NCBI RefSeq assembly: GCF_000971055.1
Contig: NZ_LARW01000109.1
Location: forward strand, 57,171-121,170
Reading direction: 5' to 3'
DNA length: 64,000 nt
Source: Sphingomonas sp. SRS2
GTDB lineage: Bacteria > Pseudomonadota > Alphaproteobacteria > Sphingomonadales > Sphingomonadaceae
Shown: positions 14,686 to 22,492 of the stretch, piece by piece
Numbering within the stretch: the stretch's first letter is position 1
How the letters are laid out: every line of letters begins with the position of its first letter
Program-made: the position numbers and the translations under genes
The notes under the pieces: model-generated
Databases searched by the model: none
What the model was told of the DNA's origin: nothing
The model's input: only the letters and a program-made list of their open reading frames with translations

Positions 14686-15181
14686 CGTGCTGCCGCCTGA
14701 AAAACAGGAATTGAAGGTCACGTTCCGGGCGCTGGTGCGCGCCGTCGGCGGTCAGGAGGCCTGTCCCGGCGTGGCGCGCTACAGCCGGCACCAGACCTAT
14801 TCCGAGTTCGCATCGATCGAGCATGTCGAGAAGTTCGCTCCGATCGACGTCATCGCGGATCTGGAAGCCGTCACGCACGGCCTGCCCGGTCATCCCCATG
14901 TCACGCGCAAGCTGTGCAGGATGGCGGGCGGGGCGTTCGTGAAGCTGCCGCCGGCGGAGATCACCGCCGTCGACTGGCACAAGGCGCTCGCCGCGCTGAT
15001 CGAGGAGAGCCGCGACGTCTCAATGCGGCTGCTCGCCGCGCTGGGCGATGCGGCGACGCCGGGCATCGTGACGGCCAGCGAAATCGAGGCAAGCAAGATG
15101 ATCGAGGAGACCGACGCGTTGATCAGCGTCGGCGTGAACCTCCGCGAAATGCTCAAGCGTGTCGTGGCGGGGGATAGCTGA
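14678..15181 (+). CDS. Phage regulatory CII-like (CP76 family) protein
   Basis: The 167-residue protein is homologous to the phi1 protein at 3263-3757. It has an LKVTFRALVRAVGGQEA helix, a PIDVIADLEAVTHGLPGHPH block, and a long helical C-terminus (ITAVDWHKALAALIEESRDV). The position after cro fits a regulator of early or lysogeny promoters. Family assignment is by pattern. Confidence 0.6.
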   Translation: MTDVLPPEKQELKVTFRALVRAVGGQEACPGVARYSRHQTYSEFASIEHVEKFAPIDVIADLEAVTHGLPGHPHVTRKLCRMAGGAFVKLPPAEITAVDWHKALAALIEESRDVSMRLLAALGDAATPGIVTASEIEASKMIEETDALISVGVNLREMLKRVVAGDS

Positions 15182-15183
15182 CC

Positions 15184-15546
15184 ATGTTGGGGGGCAGTCT
15201 TCTCCAGCGGCTGGACCGGATTTTCCGTGATCGCATCGCCCATGTGCCGGCTCACGCCACCGCCCCCGTCGGTGGCTCGCTGACCGGCGCGGAGGCGGTG
15301 CGCCAGGGCGACGGCGCGGCGGGCCTGCTCCCCCACGCCGTGCTGTCGCCCGTTCCAACGATCGCCGGCGTGCCGCTGGGGGAAGCGCACCGCGGGCCGC
15401 TGTGGCGGGCGGTTCGCTGGGGCGGTCAGCAGACGTTGCTGGTCGGCCCCGGCGTCACGCTCACGCTCTGCCCGTCGGGGGTGGGCGCCATTCAGGCCGC
15501 TTTATCGGCCGTCGATCCGAAACGCAGCGAAGGGGGACAGTCATGA
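15184..15546 (+). CDS. Hypothetical phage early protein
   Basis: The 120-residue protein (MLGGSLLQRLDRIFRDRIAH...) has a C-terminal RGPLWRAVRWGGQQTLLVGP segment that faintly resembles the end of the phi1 protein at 2655-3260 in the same operon slot. It overlaps the next gene by 4 bp. Function unknown. Confidence 0.5.
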   Translation: MLGGSLLQRLDRIFRDRIAHVPAHATAPVGGSLTGAEAVRQGDGAAGLLPHAVLSPVPTIAGVPLGEAHRGPLWRAVRWGGQQTLLVGPGVTLTLCPSGVGAIQAALSAVDPKRSEGGQS

Positions 15547-16160
15547 TGGCATTGCAGGTGCATTTCGAAACCTCGGTCGCGGCGAATGACGATCCGGCGG
15601 CGACCGAACTTGGCGAGCTGCTGGGCTTTCATCGGATCGGCGGGGATGCCGCCGTCATGCTGCCCGACGCGGTGACCGCCTGGGTCCGTGGCGCGGGGAA
15701 TGGGACGTCGATCGTCTATGCCGTCGGGCATCTGCCGACATGGTCGAAAGGGCCGTCGGCAATGCGCGAGCTGTGCGCGCGCGGGTTCGTAAACCTGACG
15801 TGCAAGCGGGACGTGGCCCCCAAGCAGTATATCGCGCAGCGGACCTCCAAGCCGTGGATCGAGGCGGCGCAGGCTGCGCCCGCCCGTCGCACGGCGCGCC
15901 CGGTCCCCTGCTATGCGGCCCATCTTGCGGAGTTGATGATGCTGATCGCGGAATGGTCGGCGGCGGAAACCCCGATGCCGACCAATAGCGAGATTGCGGG
16001 GCTCCTCGGCCTCGATCGCGGCGTGCAGGTCGCCTATCTGCTCGGCGTCCTCGACAAGGCTAACCAGATCCGTCGGCGCACGATCGACGGCCCGCCGCAC
16101 CGGATCATCACCGTCGTCAAGACGGGCCTGAGCACCGGCACCTATGGGGGTGTGGCATGA
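15543..16160 (+). CDS. Phage winged-helix-like early protein
   Basis: The 205-residue protein is homologous to the phi1 protein at 2029-2658. Shared features are AVTAWVRGAGNG, the LPTWSKGPSAMREL block, QYIAQRTSKPW, and a C-terminal helix-turn-helix PMPTNSEIAGLLGLDRGVQ followed by a RIITVV strand. It is ATGA-coupled to both neighbours. It is probably a DNA-binding early protein. Confidence 0.65.
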   Translation: MMALQVHFETSVAANDDPAATELGELLGFHRIGGDAAVMLPDAVTAWVRGAGNGTSIVYAVGHLPTWSKGPSAMRELCARGFVNLTCKRDVAPKQYIAQRTSKPWIEAAQAAPARRTARPVPCYAAHLAELMMLIAEWSAAETPMPTNSEIAGLLGLDRGVQVAYLLGVLDKANQIRRRTIDGPPHRIITVVKTGLSTGTYGGVA

Positions 16161-16408
16161 AGGTCGCGGCGATCGACGGGTTTACGCGCGTCCTGGGCGC
16201 GCCGCGCGGCTGGACCCCGGAAACGAGCGGCGAGTGCGGGGCTCTGCCGATCCGCGACGGCCTTAACGGCGACGTCTACTGCATGACTTCGGCCTGGGAG
16301 CCGACGCCCGAAGATATCGCGGCGATCGTGGGCGGCGCGAAGATCTATCTGCGCGTGCTGGGCACCGTGCATCCGCCGGTGTCGGTGTTCGTGGAGGGGC
16401 TCGATTGA
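16157..16408 (+). CDS. Small hypothetical early protein
   Basis: The 83-residue protein (MKVAAIDGFTRVLGAPRGWT...) has alternating strands and one helix (TPEDIAAIVGGAKIYLRV). It is ATGA-coupled to the preceding gene. No family recognised. Confidence 0.6.
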   Translation: MKVAAIDGFTRVLGAPRGWTPETSGECGALPIRDGLNGDVYCMTSAWEPTPEDIAAIVGGAKIYLRVLGTVHPPVSVFVEGLD

Positions 16409-16641
16409 TGTCAGCCCGTCGGATCCAGATCCGCCGCAGTGATCGTCAGGCGTCCGCCTTCGGGCACCTGCCCGCGATTGAAGCGGCGCCGCACGGCGTG
16501 CTCGATTGCGTAGCGCGGAGCTTTGCGCGCGTCGGCGGCGACTGTCACGTCAACGTTCACCAGCACCTTGATCGTCGGATCTTTCGCCATCGCGCCGATC
16601 TGCCGCGCCGGGCGCATGCTTGCAAGGGCTCGCTGGCATGA
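16408..16641 (+). CDS. Doubtful coupled frame in phi2 early operon
   Basis: The 77-residue frame starts in a TGATG junction with the previous gene and ends in an ATGA junction with the next. That coupling fits the operon perfectly. However, its product is unusually rich in His, Arg and Cys, like an antisense shadow, and a more protein-like frame lies opposite (16411-16590). Only one of the two is likely real. Confidence 0.35.
   Translation: MSARRIQIRRSDRQASAFGHLPAIEAAPHGVLDCVARSFARVGGDCHVNVHQHLDRRIFRHRADLPRRAHACKGSLA
16411..16590 (-). CDS. Possible antisense small gene in early operon
   Basis: The 59-residue frame starts MAKDPTIKVLVNVDVTVAAD. It has natural composition (alternating beta strand, helix, strand) and high GC in third positions, better than the opposing plus-strand frame. 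It would be the only leftward gene inside a tightly coupled rightward operon and has no strong ribosome site. Confidence 0.4.
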   Translation of the reverse strand: MAKDPTIKVLVNVDVTVAADARKAPRYAIEHAVRRRFNRGQVPEGGRLTITAADLDPTG

Positions 16642-16994
16642 TGCTGCCTCGCGCCTTCCTCTCGACAGCCGTTTTGCTCCGGATTCCGAACTACAGCTGC
16701 TCGCTGCCGACCGGCACGACACCGGGAAAATATTGGCGGCGCGCTGCGGCTTACCGGTTTCAGGAGCCCAGCGACCAGTGGTTGATCGGCCAGTATGGCG
16801 AGCCGTTTCCCGAGGGGCATGAACTCCAAGGCCGGTCGCCGATCAGGTGGTGGCAGGTGGTCGTGACGGACGCGCCCCGCTTCTGGCCGCGCGACGTGGT
16901 CGTGGCGCGAGATCAGCGCCCCGAGTGGCGCCGCAATTGGGCAAGTGGCGGGGTTTTGCCGAGCCGCTTCTATATCGTGGGAGAGCAAGCGTGA
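16638..16994 (+). CDS. Hypothetical phage protein upstream of sliding clamp
   Basis: The 118-residue protein starts at ATG 16638 or 16641. It is rich in tryptophan and basic residues (RSPIRWWQVVVTDAPRFWPR), with RFYIVG at the end. Its stop overlaps the GTG start of the clamp gene. No recognised domain. Confidence 0.55.
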   Translation: MMLPRAFLSTAVLLRIPNYSCSLPTGTTPGKYWRRAAAYRFQEPSDQWLIGQYGEPFPEGHELQGRSPIRWWQVVVTDAPRFWPRDVVVARDQRPEWRRNWASGGVLPSRFYIVGEQA

Positions 16995-18109
16995 AACTGA
17001 CAATCGAACGCGCCGGGCTGCTGGCGGTGCTGGGGCAGGCCAAGGCGGTGGTGGAGCGGCGGAACACGACGCCGATCCTCGCCAACGTGCTGCTCGATGC
17101 GGGCAACGGCTTCCTCAGAGTGACAGCAAGTGATCTCGATATCGAGATCGTGCTCGTCGTCGAGGCCGCGGCGATCGATATGCCGGGGCGGATCACGGCC
17201 GATGCGAACATGCTGTTCGATATCGCCCGCAAGCTGCCCGAGGGGTGCCAGATCGCGCTAACTGCGGCCGACGGCAAGCTGGCCGTCACCGGTGGGCGGG
17301 CGCGGTTCAGCCTGCAGACCTTGCCGGCCGAAGATTTCCCGACGCTGATCAGCGGCGACATGCCGACGGTGTTCAGCCTGTCGCCGGATGTCCTCAAAGG
17401 CCTGATCGACAAGACGCGCTTTGCGATTTCGACCGAGGAGACCCGCTATTATCTCAACGGGATCTACTTCCATCTTGGCGATGGCGGCGCGTTGACCGCC
17501 GCCGCGACCGATGGTCACCGGCTGGCGGTGGTCACGCTGCCCGAAGACGCTGATCTCGACGGCGAGGCGATGCCCGACATCATCATCCCGCGCAAAGCGG
17601 TGGGCACGGTGCGCAAGATGCTCGACGGGCTGGACAAGGAAAGCCTTGTCGAGATCGGCGTGTCGTCGACCAAGATCCGTTTCCACCTGGGCGATGCCGT
17701 GCTGACCGCCAAGCTGATCGACGGCCAGTTCCCCGATTATACGCGGGTGATCCCGCGCGATAACGAGAAGTTGCTGCGCGTCGATCCGGCCGCGCTGGCG
17801 CTCGCGGTCGACCGGGTGGCGACGATCGCGACGGAGAAGACCCGGTCGGTGAAGTTCACCGTCTCCAAGGATCTGGTGACGCTGTCGGTAACGAGCCCCG
17901 AATTCGGCGTCGCGGTCGAGGAGGTCGTCGCCGACTATGGCGACGCGGCGATCGAGATGGGGTTCAACGCCCGCTATCTGCTCGACGTGCTCGCCCAGGT
18001 CGGGGGCGATAGCGCGGAGATGCTGTTGAGCGTGCCCGCGGTAGCGGCGCTGATCCGCCAGCATGAAGGCGCGGCGGCGACCTTCGTCATCATGCCGATG
18101 CGGGTCTGA
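16991..18109 (+). CDS. dnaN: Phage-encoded DNA polymerase III beta clamp
   Basis: The protein has 372 residues, close to the usual 366-372 for DnaN. The GTG start is in a GTGA overlap. All three clamp domains are recognisable: KLTIERAGLLAVLGQAKAVV at the start, TDGHRLAVVTLP near the middle, and the C-terminal FVIMPMRV, where chromosomal DnaN usually ends in VMPMR(V/L). It forms a ring that tethers polymerase to DNA. No phage polymerase gene is visible, so it would have to work with or compete against the host polymerase III. Confidence 0.92.
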   Translation: MKLTIERAGLLAVLGQAKAVVERRNTTPILANVLLDAGNGFLRVTASDLDIEIVLVVEAAAIDMPGRITADANMLFDIARKLPEGCQIALTAADGKLAVTGGRARFSLQTLPAEDFPTLISGDMPTVFSLSPDVLKGLIDKTRFAISTEETRYYLNGIYFHLGDGGALTAAATDGHRLAVVTLPEDADLDGEAMPDIIIPRKAVGTVRKMLDGLDKESLVEIGVSSTKIRFHLGDAVLTAKLIDGQFPDYTRVIPRDNEKLLRVDPAALALAVDRVATIATEKTRSVKFTVSKDLVTLSVTSPEFGVAVEEVVADYGDAAIEMGFNARYLLDVLAQVGGDSAEMLLSVPAVAALIRQHEGAAATFVIMPMRV

Positions 18110-18111
18110 CC

Positions 18112-19203
18112 ATGGCGGACGGCACCAAAATCGAATGGACCGACGCGACGTGGAATCCAATCACGGGTTGCTCGGTCCACAGCGCGGGCTGCACCAACTG
18201 CTATGCGATGCGGCTGGCGGGCACGCGCCTGCAGCATCACCGGTCGCGCGCCGGGCTGACGATCGACACGAAGGCGGGGCCGGTCTGGAATGGCGAGGTC
18301 CGCTTTAGCGAGCAGTGGCTCGGCGATCCGTTGCGCTGGTCGAAGCCTCGCCGGATCTTCGTCGTCGCGCATGGCGATCTGTTTCACGAAGCGGTGCCCG
18401 ACGCTTGGATCGACCGCGTCTTTGCGGTGATGGCGCTCTGTCCGCAGCATCAATTTCAAGTGCTGACGAAGCGCGCCGATCGCATGCGTGCGTATTTCGC
18501 CGAGCGACAGACGGCACATCATGTCTGGCGCGCGTTGGATGGGCTTCCTCTGAACCTCGGCCAAGCTCTCATCCGCGATAGCTGGTATGGTGGCCCGGCC
18601 GGTAAATGGCCGCTGCCGAACGTGTGGCTTGGCGTATCGGTCGAGGATCAGCGCGCGGCCGATGAACGGATCCCGCACCTTCTCCAGACGCCCGCAGCGA
18701 AGCGTTGGATATCGGCAGAGCCCCTACTTGGGCCGCTGGACCTGAGCCGCATCTGCATTGGCGAGGGTGACAATGATCCAGCTTTGGCGGCGGAAAACGG
18801 CATCAAGCATATCCGCTTCACCATCAACTCCCTTGCGGGCGTCGAGTCCTTCGGATGGCCCGGCGTCGATTGGGTGGTGGCCGGCGGCGAAAGCGGGAAT
18901 GGCGCGCGGCCGATGCATCCCGACTGGGTGCGCGGCGTGCGCGATCAGTGCGCGGCGGCCGGAGTGGCGTTCCTGTTCAAGCAATGGGGATCATGGCGCG
19001 AGGCGCAGCCGGACGACGTGTTCGATACTGCCAAGGGGCGAGCCAACAAGCCGCCGGCATTCATCGTCAAGCCCGATGATGGAACCGTTCATTGCTTCCT
19101 GCCGGAGGATGCCGATCCGCGTTGTCGGGTAATGCTCGAAGTCGGTAAGGGCAAGGCTGGGCGTCTGCTCGATGGTGTCGAGCATAACGGGTTTCCGTCA
19201 TGA
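18112..19203 (+). CDS. DUF5131 (phage Gp37/Gp68-like) protein
   Basis: The 363-residue protein contains the clustered cysteines GCSVHSAGCTNCYAMR near residues 19-34, a radical-SAM-like arrangement, then a DLFHEAVPDAWIDRVFAVMA block and GGESGNGARPMHPDWVR near residue 260. It is a homologue of the truncated phi1 gene at 1-705. Family function is unsettled; it is common in phages and mobile elements. Two bases separate it from the clamp gene. Confidence 0.88.
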   Translation: MADGTKIEWTDATWNPITGCSVHSAGCTNCYAMRLAGTRLQHHRSRAGLTIDTKAGPVWNGEVRFSEQWLGDPLRWSKPRRIFVVAHGDLFHEAVPDAWIDRVFAVMALCPQHQFQVLTKRADRMRAYFAERQTAHHVWRALDGLPLNLGQALIRDSWYGGPAGKWPLPNVWLGVSVEDQRAADERIPHLLQTPAAKRWISAEPLLGPLDLSRICIGEGDNDPALAAENGIKHIRFTINSLAGVESFGWPGVDWVVAGGESGNGARPMHPDWVRGVRDQCAAAGVAFLFKQWGSWREAQPDDVFDTAKGRANKPPAFIVKPDDGTVHCFLPEDADPRCRVMLEVGKGKAGRLLDGVEHNGFPS

Positions 19204-19922
19204 CGGACCACGGCATCATCTTCTCGGCGCCAATGATCCGAGCGAAGCGCGCGGGGCGCAAGACGCAGACGCGGCGACTTGCCAGTTTGCCGCTGGGGCG
19301 CGTCGCGGTCGGCGATCGCCTGTGGGTTCGCGAGGCGTGGCGGGTGGCCGCTTGGCGCGACCGTGGGCAGCAAGGTACCGCACACGGCAGGATCGCCGCC
19401 GATTATCTGGCGACGCCGGAGATCAACCGCACACCCTGGGCGGTGCCCGGCCCCGAGATTTTCGACCGGTTGCGCCGCCAGTCGATCGAGGATGCCGAAA
19501 AGGCGATCGCTGCCGGGCGAGGCTCGGCGAGGCGCGACGGCGATCAGTTCGCCTGGAATCGCGGCGACAGCCCGTGCCGTGGCCGTCCGTCCATCCATAT
19601 GCCGCGTTGCGTGTCGCGCCTGACGCTGATCGTCGAGGAGGTGCGGCATCAGCAGCTCCACGACATCGACGAGGCCGACGGCTGGGCGGAGGGCGTTTGT
19701 CATGCGATCGAAGATGGTCGGCCCGGCCTCGACATGGGCGATGTCGACGAGTCGATGCGGCGTGCGATCGTCACGGGCTATATCGGCGGCGGGCGGCGAG
19801 CCTTTCATTGGCTTTGGGATCAACTCCACGACAAGCCGGGCGAGCGCTGGGACGACAATCCAGCGATCGTCGCGCTGACGTTTCGCGTTATCGAGCAGAA
19901 TATCGACGAGGTCGCGCGATGA
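19200..19922 (+). CDS. Phage ASCH/PUA-like protein
   Basis: The protein has 240 residues. The opening GIIFSAPMIRAKRAGRKTQTRR is the signature of a common phage protein family related to ASCH/PUA RNA-binding folds. It is followed by GDRLWVREAWR and later PRCVSRLTLIVEEVR. It is ATGA-coupled to DUF5131 upstream and the methyltransferase downstream. It may bind modified nucleic acid, by fold analogy only. Confidence 0.7.
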   Translation: MTDHGIIFSAPMIRAKRAGRKTQTRRLASLPLGRVAVGDRLWVREAWRVAAWRDRGQQGTAHGRIAADYLATPEINRTPWAVPGPEIFDRLRRQSIEDAEKAIAAGRGSARRDGDQFAWNRGDSPCRGRPSIHMPRCVSRLTLIVEEVRHQQLHDIDEADGWAEGVCHAIEDGRPGLDMGDVDESMRRAIVTGYIGGGRRAFHWLWDQLHDKPGERWDDNPAIVALTFRVIEQNIDEVAR

Positions 19923-20509
19923 CGTGGCCGTTCGGCGCCCTTCTGCCCCTGTCCTATGACGTGATCCTCGCGGATCCGGCGACGCGGTTCGAGACCTTCT
20001 CCACGAAGGGCGAGGGCAAGAGCCCGCAGGCGCAATATCCGACGATGTCCTGGGAGGAACTCGCGGCGTTGTCCGTCGGCGAGTTGGGGCGCGGTGACTG
20101 TCTGCTGATGATGTGGGCGTGCTGGCCGACCCTGCGCGAGTCGCTCGCCCTTATGGATGCGTGGGGGTTCCGCTATGTCACCGGCGGCGCGTGGCATAAG
20201 CGGACGCGGCACGGCAAGACGGCGTTCGGCACCGGCTATGTGCTGCGCAGCGCCTGCGAACCCTATCTGATCGGCACGCTCGGTAGCCCCGCCACCGCGA
20301 ACAATGTACGCAACATCATCGAAACCGAGGCGCTGTCTGTCCTCGATGCCGAACGGCGCGAGCATAGCCGCAAGCCCGACGAGCAATATGGCTATTGCGA
20401 GCGCCTGGCGCCGCGCGCGCTCCGCTTCGTCGAGCTGTTCGCCCGCCAGCGCCATCCCGGCTGGGATTGCTGGGGCAATGAGGCCGACAAGTTCGAGGTG
20501 GCAGCATGA
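19919..20509 (+). CDS. MT-A70-like adenine methyltransferase
   Basis: The 196-residue protein has the MT-A70 layout: VILADPATRFETFSTKGEG near residue 15, KSPQAQYPTMSWEELAAL, LLMMWACWPTLRESLALMDA, and a C-terminal RALRFVELFARQRHPGWDCW. The catalytic tetrapeptide reads DPAT instead of the usual DPPW, which may change activity. It probably N6-methylates adenine in phage DNA, protecting it from host restriction. It sits next to a second adenine methyltransferase. Confidence 0.8.
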   Translation: MTWPFGALLPLSYDVILADPATRFETFSTKGEGKSPQAQYPTMSWEELAALSVGELGRGDCLLMMWACWPTLRESLALMDAWGFRYVTGGAWHKRTRHGKTAFGTGYVLRSACEPYLIGTLGSPATANNVRNIIETEALSVLDAERREHSRKPDEQYGYCERLAPRALRFVELFARQRHPGWDCWGNEADKFEVAA

Positions 20510-21372
20510 ACGCGCCTGCAGCCTTCCCGCCGGCCGTGACGCGTCCGCCGTTGCGGTGGCTCGGCGGCAAGTTCCGCGATGCGCCGAAGATCATCGAGCA
20601 GTTCCCGCCGCATGATCAGTATGTCGAGCCCTATGGCGGCGGCGGGAGCGTGCTGCTGCGCAAATCTCGGGTGGATAACGAGACCTATAATGATCTCGAT
20701 GGCGAACTGGTGAACCTGTTCCAGGTGCTGAGATCGTCTTCGGCCGACCAGCTGCTCCGCGCGATCGAACTGACACCCTATGCACGACTCGAATATGAGG
20801 CGGCTTTCGAACCGATCGAGGATCCGGTCGAGCGCGCACGGCGGGCGCTTGTCCGGTCGCACATGGCGCACGGCACTGGCGGCGCGCGCATGGATCGACC
20901 GACCGGGTTTCGCACTGACGGGACCAGCGGCACGACCAACGTCGCGGGCGAATGGGCAAGCTTCCCGATCGCGCTCGCCGCCGTCCGTGAGCGCATGCGT
21001 GGGGTGACGATCGAAAGCCGTCCGGCAATCGAACTGATCCGCCGGTTCGACGATCCTAAGGTCATGATCTACCTCGATCCGCCCTACCCGCCAGAGACTC
21101 GCAGCACGAAGTCGCGCAAGCCCGGCGAACGCTATCATACCTATGTCTATGAGATGACGGTCGACGATCATGTCGAGCTGCTGGACCTGATCCGCACGTC
21201 CCGCGCGATGATCGCGCTCAGCAGCTATCCGAACGCGCTTTACGACGAGCAGCTCTCCGGGTGGCAGCGTCTCGAGTGGGGCGCTCGTGCGCACCGCAAT
21301 TCACCGCGCACGGAAGTGCTGCACCTCAATCCTGTCGCGGTCGAGCGGCTCGGGCTGGGGCGTTTGCTATGA
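20506..21372 (+). CDS. D12-class (Dam-type) adenine-N6 DNA methyltransferase
   Basis: The 288-residue protein has motif X/I of the D12 class (PPLRWLGGKFRDAPKI and YVEPYGGGGSVLLRK) and motif IV as IYLDPPYPPETR near residue 188. The target sequence cannot be read from the protein. Roles could be protection from restriction or timing of phage functions. ATGA-coupled on both sides. Confidence 0.88.
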   Translation: MNAPAAFPPAVTRPPLRWLGGKFRDAPKIIEQFPPHDQYVEPYGGGGSVLLRKSRVDNETYNDLDGELVNLFQVLRSSSADQLLRAIELTPYARLEYEAAFEPIEDPVERARRALVRSHMAHGTGGARMDRPTGFRTDGTSGTTNVAGEWASFPIALAAVRERMRGVTIESRPAIELIRRFDDPKVMIYLDPPYPPETRSTKSRKPGERYHTYVYEMTVDDHVELLDLIRTSRAMIALSSYPNALYDEQLSGWQRLEWGARAHRNSPRTEVLHLNPVAVERLGLGRLL

Positions 21373-21791
21373 CGCTGATCCGCGAGATCCTCGACTATTG
21401 CGAGCGCACAGGCGCGAGCGAGACGCGGTTCGGGCGGATCGCGGTGAACGACCCGCATCTCGTCCGCGATCTGCGCAAGGGTCGATCGTGCGGGCCTGCG
21501 CGCGAGGCGACGGTGCGACGCGTCATGGCGGCGCATCCGCATGGCCTGCCCGGTGCGAGACCTCGCCCCGAGCGCGCGGGTGCGTTCGGACGACCCGACG
21601 CCGACGACCCCGGCATCGTCGACACGAGGCGCAGCGTCGAGGCTATGGCGGCGCGGACGGGAAGTCATGCGCTGCTGGCCGCGCTGTGCCGCCTCGGCTT
21701 GCGGATGGGCGGCTTGCCCGGCCTCGACGAGGCGACGTTCCGGGCGCGCTGCATCGAGGTCGGGCTGCTCAATCCACGGAGGCGCGCATGA
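21369..21791 (+). CDS. Phage HTH-like hypothetical protein
   Basis: The 140-residue protein has an N-terminal helical block, REILDYCERTGASETRFGRI, followed by NDPHLVRDLRKGRSCGPAR, which looks like a helix-turn-helix of the lambda type. A linker and a second helical domain follow. It probably binds DNA. Confidence 0.6.
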   Translation: MTLIREILDYCERTGASETRFGRIAVNDPHLVRDLRKGRSCGPAREATVRRVMAAHPHGLPGARPRPERAGAFGRPDADDPGIVDTRRSVEAMAARTGSHALLAALCRLGLRMGGLPGLDEATFRARCIEVGLLNPRRRA

Positions 21792-21982
21792 GCATTATCC
21801 CTGATCGTTGCCGCTGCGGGCGCATGCCGTCGGTGCGGGCGCTGCGCGTCGCCGAGGATGCCGTCGAGACGCGGGTGCAGTGTCCCGGTTGCGGCGCGGT
21901 CGGCGAGGAGGTGGAGGACGCCTATCGCGACGATGCGACGGCGATCGACCTGTGGAACATTCATGGAGGGCGGAAGCTATGA
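21788..21982 (+). CDS. Lar-like zinc-ribbon protein (possible restriction alleviation)
   Basis: The 64-residue protein (MSIIPDRCRCGRMPSVRALR...) has CRCG near the start, VQCPGCGAVG in the middle and AIDLWNIHG at the end. This is the pattern of Lar-type proteins (CxxCG...CxxCG...AxxxWN). Lar of Rac prophage reduces restriction by type I systems; the same role here is a reasonable inference beside two methyltransferases. Confidence 0.65.
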   Translation: MSIIPDRCRCGRMPSVRALRVAEDAVETRVQCPGCGAVGEEVEDAYRDDATAIDLWNIHGGRKL

Positions 21983-22449
21983 GCGCGTTGCGGAATCATG
22001 TGCGGCTGTGCGGGTCTCTCGGCCAGGATGCGGTGAAGCGCGACTTTGCCGCCGGCGGATCGGTCGTCAATCTGCGGGTCGCAACGACCGAGCGGTGGAC
22101 CGATCGCGCGACCGGCGAGGCCAAGGAGTCGACCGACTGGCATAATGTGGCGGTGTTCACCGACCGCGACGTCGAGCGGGCACGCGACCTGCGCAAGGGC
22201 GACTGGATCGAGGTCGACGGCAAGCTGCAGAGCCGGAAATATCAGAAATCGGGCGTCGATCATTGGGTGACCGAGGTGGTCGTGCGCGGCCCCGATCACC
22301 GTTTGCTGGTGCTGCCGAAGCGCCAGCCCGGTCGGCATGACGCGCCGCCGGCGGAGACGCCGGCCGCGCCGGCAACCTCCGAGGGCTCCGGTCAGGAAGG
22401 CACGGCGGCGCAGCCGCCTGGGGCTGTCGACGATTACGTGCCCTTCTAG
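21979..22449 (+). CDS. ssb: Single-stranded DNA-binding protein
   Basis: The 156-residue protein has an OB-fold: NHVRLCGSLGQDAVKRD, then VVNLRVATTERW, and a WHNVAVF strand. A disordered proline/alanine linker ends in the acidic tip DDYVPF, close to the canonical DDIPF that recruits replication and repair partners. It acts at the phage replication fork. ATGA-coupled to the Lar-like gene. Confidence 0.9.
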   Translation: MSALRNHVRLCGSLGQDAVKRDFAAGGSVVNLRVATTERWTDRATGEAKESTDWHNVAVFTDRDVERARDLRKGDWIEVDGKLQSRKYQKSGVDHWVTEVVVRGPDHRLLVLPKRQPGRHDAPPAETPAAPATSEGSGQEGTAAQPPGAVDDYVPF

Positions 22450-22492
22450 GGGCGGTGGTCGGGATTCGCGGTTCGGTTTTCGGGGGTAGCAG

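Noticed and set aside
14164..14980. Minus-strand frames overlapping cro and the CII-like gene
   Set aside because: They cover the operator region and two coupled plus-strand genes, with shadow-like composition.
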